Origin: CAZRHR01 sp964599915
GTDB lineage: Bacteria; Bacteroidota; Bacteroidia; CAIKAF01
NCBI GenBank assembly: GCA_964599915.1
Contig: CAZRHR010000029.1
Span: 1 to 30,113 of the forward strand
Length of the DNA stretch: 30,113 bases
Direction of reading: 5' to 3'
The notes under the pieces were generated by a model. That model had not been told where the DNA came from and made no database searches. It saw only the letters and a list, made by a program, of their open reading frames with translations. The translations under genes and the position numbers were made by a program. The first letter of the stretch is position 1. Each line of letters starts with the position of its first letter. Positions 25,601-30,113 of this stretch are shown here, in pieces.

Positions 25601-25828
25601 TCCCATCCGGCCGCCATGGTTAGGATGCACTCCTGTTGGCTCTTGACCGATATTTATGAAACTTCACACCCAACCTCTATCCTTAAGTTAGCTTTTAAAT
25701 CCAACATCGCAAATTTCTTACGACATAAGCTGGTACATCTTTTCTCTATACACTTTGCACGATTTTGAACCACCACGCTGTTTCAACATGCAAGAAACAC
25801 GCATGGGTCCAGAAAGCAAAGACCATCC
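25601..25828. other. Intergenic region, no gene seen
   Basis: No supported ORF or RNA gene lies between the structured block and the convergent methyltransferase gene. The stretch is A/T-richer than the block before it. I see no clear terminator for either side. Confidence 0.5.
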
Positions 25829-26881
25829 CTACCCTTTCCGTGCCACCACCAACACCCGTGGAGTGGCCAAATCCAACACCGTTGCCGAAGGGTACAATCG
25901 CTGAGTGCGCTTTAGAATATCCCTGTTGACCATCCGAATATGTTGCTCCTTGCTCAAGGGCAACAACGCCTCCACCTGCATTCCTGAAGCTTCTATTTGG
26001 GCCCGAAGATCTGCATACGTCATCCGATTTAGTCCTTTGGTGAAAAATGCTGTCGCACGAGACACCTCTTCCGGACGGAACGTTTCTACATACTTTCGAA
26101 AATCTTCTTCCGACAATTGGGTATGTCCCCAAAGCATATCGAGGGTGCAAGCTGAATGACCTCCATTTAAACAGAAAAACGGATTGTATTCGTGAACCAT
26201 TAGTCCGCCCGGACGTAAAACCTCGGCCATCCCCTTAAACGCAGAACCCGGATCATGCAAATGTTCCAGCACTTCCCAACTCATCACCACATCCATCTCC
26301 CCTTTGGGTAAGCGGGTGTTACAGATATCATCATCTAAAAATTGAACCCTTGAGGCGTTTTGAAACTTTTTCCCCAAAGCCATGCGCATGGCCTGTAAAT
26401 CTTGGTTCACCTCCTGTAAACTTTGTGCACCCAACGCTTCGGTACCCTGAACCGCCTCTACTTTATAACCGGAAAACTCCGTCCCTATGACCTCTTTCGC
26501 CCCTTTTTCAGCCAACATATAGGCCGCGGAACCTGCATGACAGCCAATTTCCACCACACGAGATCCCGCCAAGGAAATCCCCATGGCCTCCACCAATGGA
26601 ACCAATTTAGCCGTAGCAATAGCACCATATGTTTTTTGGGCCTCCAAAAAAGCGTCGTTGAGTTGTTGACGCTGGTCGCCTAAAGATTGCTCTTTATTGG
26701 GGCGAATTTTCTGCCGTAAACCGCTATGCAACGTATAGGTTTCCCCAAACTGGTCCGTAAAGGAACCGAACGCAGGATACTTATTCAAATCTAATGGAGA
26801 TTCAAACAGATTTTGAATGAACCGATTGCGCTTGGCTTTGTCCAAGGCGTAATGAAGAATAGGAACAAGCAGTTTTTTCAT
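25829..26881 (-). CDS. Class I SAM-dependent methyltransferase
   Basis: This 350-residue protein has the SAM-binding motif VVEIGCHAG at residues 109-117, an acidic residue after strand 2 (GTEFSGY), a DDDI segment, and SWEVLEHLHDP, typical of Methyltransf_11/25-type enzymes. About 100 residues precede the Rossmann fold, and a ~100-residue C-terminal part follows with a GGHSACTLDMLWGH segment. Such proteins often sit in glycan or cell-surface clusters, but nothing here fixes the substrate. It follows the amidase gene by 82 bases on the same strand; a near -7 element (TACATTCG) in that gap suggests its own promoter. Confidence 0.87.
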   Translation of the reverse strand: MKKLLVPILHYALDKAKRNRFIQNLFESPLDLNKYPAFGSFTDQFGETYTLHSGLRQKIRPNKEQSLGDQRQQLNDAFLEAQKTYGAIATAKLVPLVEAMGISLAGSRVVEIGCHAGSAAYMLAEKGAKEVIGTEFSGYKVEAVQGTEALGAQSLQEVNQDLQAMRMALGKKFQNASRVQFLDDDICNTRLPKGEMDVVMSWEVLEHLHDPGSAFKGMAEVLRPGGLMVHEYNPFFCLNGGHSACTLDMLWGHTQLSEEDFRKYVETFRPEEVSRATAFFTKGLNRMTYADLRAQIEASGMQVEALLPLSKEQHIRMVNRDILKRTQRLYPSATVLDLATPRVLVVARKG

Positions 26882-26963
26882 AAAATTCGGTTTTGCCTTT
26901 ACGCCTCAACGAATCATGGCTATATACCGAGGCGAATGTACATTTTTTTCGTGCCCTGTCCAC

Positions 26964-28115
26964 CTAATGCTTTTCATTTGAAACGGGTGGATGTCCCTTT
27001 TCCTTTTTCCACCATTCCTGTATGCCAAACACATAGCCTTCCACCAACCGACGAAGGGCACATGGATACCGGCGACCGTCACGTATACAATTTTCTGAAG
27101 CTAAGGCTTGAAACCACTTTTCCTCGTCTTGTAGCAAGGGTTCGGTTAACACCACCGGCCCACAAATTTGTCTGAGAAAATAGAGGTTTCGGGCATAAAC
27201 GCCTGGAGCCACAAACATGGAATTCTTCTGCAAATAATCCAGAGGGGCGTCTCGCTTTACCGTCGGAATGCCTGTTTTTTGTTCAAATCCCTGAAGCAAT
27301 GCCTGCGCGAGAGCCACAGAACGTTCAGGGCTTCGGGTGGCCAATTGCCGGTAAAAGTGGCCTCTTTGAACCGCTCCCGCCAATTCGGTGCGCACATAAC
27401 CACCCGATACAAACACCATCGCATATTGTTGGCCATGTAAACGGGTGATGCCAGAAGCGTTTGCCACATTTTTCTCCTCTACATTTAAATGCATGCAAAG
27501 GGTGGCATGTGGTTGAAAGGCATTGATTTCCCTCGCCCTTTGCCATAAATCGGCATATTTAAAAAACTGGTGGTTATAGGTGGCCAACGTGGCGCCGGGT
27601 GCAGGACTTTTGGGAAAACCGGCAGAATCCAAATCTCCCGGCCATACACGCAAGCGCTTCCCCTTCGTCCATGCTTCATAATACGTTCTAATGCCAGGGG
27701 TGGTGACGTCGCGGCTCAACATCACACAAGCACCAAGTTTTCGAAGGGTATCCGCCAATAGGAGAGCTGTTTGTAAATTCAGCCCTGATTCATAAATGCC
27801 CCTAAGGGTATCGCCCACACGGGCCTGCACAAATTTTCCTTCTAATTTTCCCTCGGCCATATTCACCGCGCCATGGCCGGGATCCAAGGCAATGCGCAAA
27901 CCAGTCAATGGTCCATCGGGCGAAGGGGGACAGAGATACACAGCTCCCGAATATGGGGTGCAATAGGCGGCCATATTCGCGGCGTTTCTTACATCCAATT
28001 GAGCCAAAAAACCGCTATCTCTCACCATCCACGCAGGAAAGGGAGCTTGACCGTACAGGCTCCAACCTGTCAGACCTATTAGGAAAATCATTATGTTTGC
28101 CACCCTTAAAAGCAT
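26964..28115 (-). CDS. Exported N-acetylmuramoyl-L-alanine amidase (Amidase_3)
   Basis: This protein cuts the amide bond between muramic acid and the stem peptide of peptidoglycan. Starting at 28115 it has 383 residues and a good signal peptide (Arg4, hydrophobic core, YGQA). The zinc amidase pattern is present: ALDPGHG at residues 76-82 (zinc His), the Glu in YESGLNLQ at 109 (second ligand), the strand-helix GACVMLSRD, CMHLN with the third His at 209, and a conserved Glu in LTEPLLQDEE. Linker segments are longer than in E. coli AmiA/C. A Met at 28184 would run into the divergent malic enzyme gene; a Met at 28091 is possible but loses the basic residue of the signal. Confidence 0.85.
   Translation of the reverse strand: MLLRVANIMIFLIGLTGWSLYGQAPFPAWMVRDSGFLAQLDVRNAANMAAYCTPYSGAVYLCPPSPDGPLTGLRIALDPGHGAVNMAEGKLEGKFVQARVGDTLRGIYESGLNLQTALLLADTLRKLGACVMLSRDVTTPGIRTYYEAWTKGKRLRVWPGDLDSAGFPKSPAPGATLATYNHQFFKYADLWQRAREINAFQPHATLCMHLNVEEKNVANASGITRLHGQQYAMVFVSGGYVRTELAGAVQRGHFYRQLATRSPERSVALAQALLQGFEQKTGIPTVKRDAPLDYLQKNSMFVAPGVYARNLYFLRQICGPVVLTEPLLQDEEKWFQALASENCIRDGRRYPCALRRLVEGYVFGIQEWWKKEKGHPPVSNEKH
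28092..28099 (+). promoter_or_regulatory. -7 element (TATGTTTG) of the malic enzyme gene
   Basis: TATGTTTG matches TAnnTTTG exactly and lies 22 bases before the ATG at 28122. No -33 TTTG stands at the usual distance. The element lies inside the signal-peptide codons of the divergent amidase gene if that gene starts at 28115. Confidence 0.5.
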
Positions 28116-28121
28116 AGGACT

Positions 28122-29294
28122 ATGGATTATTTTGAACAGTCGTTGTTTTTGCACGAAAAACTTCGGGGAAAAATACGGATGCAACCTAAAATGGACATCA
28201 CTTCCCGCGAGGATCTTTCCTTGCTTTATTCACCCGGAGTGGCGGAGCCTTGCTTGCGCATCGCTGAGAAGCCCGACACCGTGTGGAAATACACCATCAA
28301 AAGTAATACAGTAGCCGTCATTTCCGATGGTTCTGCTGTACTTGGTCTCGGAAACATTGGTGCATTGGCTTCTATTCCCGTGATGGAAGGTAAAGCCATG
28401 CTATTTAAAAAGTTTGCAGATATCGATGCATTCCCCATTTGCATTGACACCCAAGATACCGAAGAGCTTATTGCAACCATTCGACGGATTTCCCCCGTTT
28501 TTGGTGGCATTAACCTTGAGGATATTTCAGCACCTCGCTGCTTTGAGGTGGAAGATCGGCTTCAAGACCTTGGCATTCCCGTTTTCCATGACGACCAACA
28601 CGGTACCGCCGTGGTTGTTTTAGCAGGAATGATCAACGCCTGTAAACTGCTCGATAAGAAGTTACAGGACATGAAAATTGTCATCAATGGTGCAGGCGCT
28701 GCCGGTGTAGCCATTGCGAAACTTTTACATGCATCTACCCGTGGCGAAGACAACAATGGTATTTGTGTGAAAGAGGTCATCCTTTGCGACACCAAGGGCA
28801 TTGTACATGGTGGAAGAACCGACCTGAACGATACCAAGCGTGCGTTGTTAGATTGGACCAATCCGAACAATGTAACAGGAAGCCTTGAAGATGCGCTTCG
28901 TGGGGCTGACGTTTTTATTGGTGTTTCCCAGGCCAACCTACTCAATGCCGATCATATCCGCACCATGAATAAGGACGCGGTCATTTTCGCATTGGCGAAT
29001 CCTGTGCCCGAAATTATGCCTGAAGAAGCCTACAAAGGCGGCGCAGCCATTGTCGGTACCGGACGTTCCGACTTACCCAACCAGATCAACAATGTACTGG
29101 CTTTCCCGGGTATTTTCCGCGGCGCTTTAGATGGACACGCCACCCAAATTACCACCAAAATGAAGCTGGCAGCGGCAAAAGCCATTGCAGATTCCGTGTA
29201 CGACATGTCTACCATGAAAATTGTTCCTGACACGTTGAACATGAAAGTAGCCCATGAGGTGGCAAGAGCGGTGAAGGCGGCCATTGTCCGCTAA
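28122..29294 (+). CDS. Malic enzyme, short form (no phosphotransacetylase domain)
   Basis: This cytosolic enzyme oxidatively decarboxylates malate to pyruvate. The N-terminal domain has YSPGVAEPC at residues 36-44 (catalytic Tyr36), SDGSAVLGLGNIG at 68-80, EGKAML with catalytic Lys91, and the metal site NLEDISAP plus FHDDQHGT (131-138, 155-162). The C-terminal Rossmann domain has INGAGAAG near 188-195 and ALANPVPEI. At 390 residues it is the stand-alone form; many Bacteroidota carry a ~760-residue version fused to a phosphotransacetylase-like domain. The coenzyme (NAD or NADP) cannot be set by eye. A terminator follows directly. Confidence 0.93.
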   Translation: MDYFEQSLFLHEKLRGKIRMQPKMDITSREDLSLLYSPGVAEPCLRIAEKPDTVWKYTIKSNTVAVISDGSAVLGLGNIGALASIPVMEGKAMLFKKFADIDAFPICIDTQDTEELIATIRRISPVFGGINLEDISAPRCFEVEDRLQDLGIPVFHDDQHGTAVVVLAGMINACKLLDKKLQDMKIVINGAGAAGVAIAKLLHASTRGEDNNGICVKEVILCDTKGIVHGGRTDLNDTKRALLDWTNPNNVTGSLEDALRGADVFIGVSQANLLNADHIRTMNKDAVIFALANPVPEIMPEEAYKGGAAIVGTGRSDLPNQINNVLAFPGIFRGALDGHATQITTKMKLAAAKAIADSVYDMSTMKIVPDTLNMKVAHEVARAVKAAIVR

Positions 29295-29300
29295 CCCACC

Positions 29301-29325
29301 CGGCCCTTTGGCCGTTTCCATTTTT
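29301..29325 (+). terminator. Intrinsic terminator of the malic enzyme gene
   Basis: CGGCC and GGCCG form a 5-bp GC-only stem around CTTT, followed by TTTCCATTTTT. It begins 6 bases after the stop codon. The loop and first stem base include the TTTG of the next promoter. Confidence 0.7.
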
Positions 29326-29336
29326 CACTAAATTTG
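29307..29336 (+). promoter_or_regulatory. Promoter of the YfhO-family gene
   Basis: TTTG at 29307-29310 is followed by 18 bases and TAAATTTG at 29329-29336, an exact -7 consensus. The first ATG is only 4 bases further on. The message is therefore expected to be leaderless or to have a leader of a few bases. Confidence 0.6.
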
Positions 29337-29340
29337 GGCC

Positions 29341-30113
29341 ATGGACATGAACAAATTATCCGGTTACCGGACCCATGCCGTGGCCCTTTTCGTGCTGCTG
29401 CTTATTGCTGTATTTTACGGATTACCAGAATTCTCCGGAAAAGAACTTCGACCGCATGACCATGAAATGTACTTGGGAGGGGCTTGGGACCTAATTTCCC
29501 ATGAACAAGAAACCGGAGAACAAGACCTTTGGGTTCGTTCCATGTTTGGCGGAATGCCCGCTTACCTTCTACACTTTAGACCGGACAATAATTTTGTAGG
29601 CCCTTATGTCCAATGGGCACTGGCCCTTGGCTTACCAAGGATTGCCATGTACTTGTGGATTGGCATGGCCGGATTTTACCTCATGGGGCTGGCTTTTCGC
29701 ATGCGACCTGAAGCCGCTACAGCAGGAGCCGCGGCCTTTGGACTTACCTCTTACATTGCTGTAGTACTGGCCGCAGGACATTATGGAAAAGTACTGGCCA
29801 TCATGTACATGCCATGGGTTTTAGCGGGTCTTGCGCTTTTAATGCATCGAAAATATGGTTGGGGACTCGTGGTTACCACCCTTATGATGAGTTGCGAAAT
29901 CATGGCAGGTCACTACCAAATGACCTATTATTATTTCATGTTCGTCGTCGCCTTTATCGGTATCGCTTGGGCAGTGAAACAATTGAAAGAAAAAGAAGTA
30001 AAATCAGTCCTTTTTACCGGTATTTTAGCGGCCTTTGCCTTGGGCGCCGGCGTCTTAACCAACATGAATAAAATTTTACCCGTACAAGAATACCAGCCCT
30101 ATTCTACCCGTGC
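29341..30113 (+). CDS. YfhO-family polytopic membrane protein, partial
   Basis: The first 257 residues are present; the rest lies beyond the right edge. The start has one membrane helix (residues 12-27) and then a periplasmic segment with H-D-H-E-M-Y, TGEQDLW and SMFGGMPAYLL, which together mark the large (~800-residue) Bacteroidota YfhO-like proteins. Several more helices follow, and the segment ending in EYQPYSTR at the window edge is also typical. YfhO-type proteins resemble GT-C glycosyltransferases and are thought to modify envelope polymers with sugars. ATG at 29347 is an alternative start. The acceptor and sugar are unknown. Confidence 0.85.
   Translation, partial: MDMNKLSGYRTHAVALFVLLLIAVFYGLPEFSGKELRPHDHEMYLGGAWDLISHEQETGEQDLWVRSMFGGMPAYLLHFRPDNNFVGPYVQWALALGLPRIAMYLWIGMAGFYLMGLAFRMRPEAATAGAAAFGLTSYIAVVLAAGHYGKVLAIMYMPWVLAGLALLMHRKYGWGLVVTTLMMSCEIMAGHYQMTYYYFMFVVAFIGIAWAVKQLKEKEVKSVLFTGILAAFALGAGVLTNMNKILPVQEYQPYSTR

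Noticed and set aside
25560..25640. tRNA-like sequence on the minus strand (GTTCAAGTC resembles a T-loop)
   Set aside because: The five bases on each side do not pair as a T-stem, and no matching acceptor or anticodon arm can be built. The GC-rich palindromes explain the resemblance.
26902..26934. Terminator between the amidase and methyltransferase genes (CGCCTC/GAGGCG)
   Set aside because: The stem is only 6 bp with a loop of about 20 bases and no T-run follows on the minus strand.

Overview
The window looks like a draft scaffold (it holds one 100-N gap) from a member of the Bacteroidota, most likely an aerobic flavobacterium-type organism. Four things point there: a fused CcoN-CcoO cytochrome cbb3 oxidase, a huge secreted repeat protein of the type exported by the type IX system, a PurF whose N-terminus has the Bacteroidota form, and promoters of the Bacteroidota type (TTTG about 20 nt from TAnnTTTG) instead of -35/-10 boxes. 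The phylum is an inference from gene content.

Layout. Positions 1-8682 (minus) are one enormous open gene that leaves the window on the left. It has six ~373-residue repeats, five ~97-residue Ig-like repeats and two more Ig-like domains. 9011-10581 (minus) is a coupled pair: a polysaccharide deacetylase and a polyprenyl diphosphate synthase. 10721-12493 (plus) is purF. 12459-14030 (minus) is a large all-helical TPR-like protein. Divergent from it, at 14169-14643 (plus), are three tandem 47-48 residue peptides, too short for normal gene calling, whose C-termini are strongly conserved. A branched RNA-like fold, a 79-residue orphan ORF and a strong terminator follow. 15372-18307 (plus) is a cobalamin lower-ligand operon: a DUF6580-type membrane protein, cobT, cobS and a cobC-like phosphatase. 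18382-18939 (minus) is inorganic pyrophosphatase. 19025-24915 (minus) is the cbb3 oxidase operon ccoS-ccoNO-ccoQ-ccoP-ccoG-fixH plus a TauE/SafE-like membrane protein, nearly all joined by overlapping or near-touching stops and starts. 24916-25828 has no convincing protein gene; it contains a good plus-strand promoter, a 12-bp palindrome at the expected transcription start and a block of strong nested stems. 25829-28115 (minus) holds a SAM methyltransferase and an exported N-acetylmuramoyl-L-alanine amidase. 28122-29294 (plus) is a stand-alone malic enzyme, and a YfhO-family membrane protein runs off the right edge.

How the genes work together. The cco genes encode, assemble and mature a high-affinity terminal oxidase, and the polyprenyl synthase probably makes the menaquinone side chain that feeds the respiratory chain. 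The cob genes finish adenosylcobalamin by activating and attaching the lower ligand; no cobinamide kinase is present here. The amidase and deacetylase act on envelope glycans.

The best candidate for something undescribed is 12459-14725. A TPR-like protein with a textbook promoter faces three tandem mini-genes. In the C-terminal half, peptides 1 and 2 differ by ten synonymous codon changes and only one conservative replacement, so they are almost certainly translated and selected. The layout recalls peptide/TPR-receptor systems of Firmicutes, but that functional reading is only a hypothesis.
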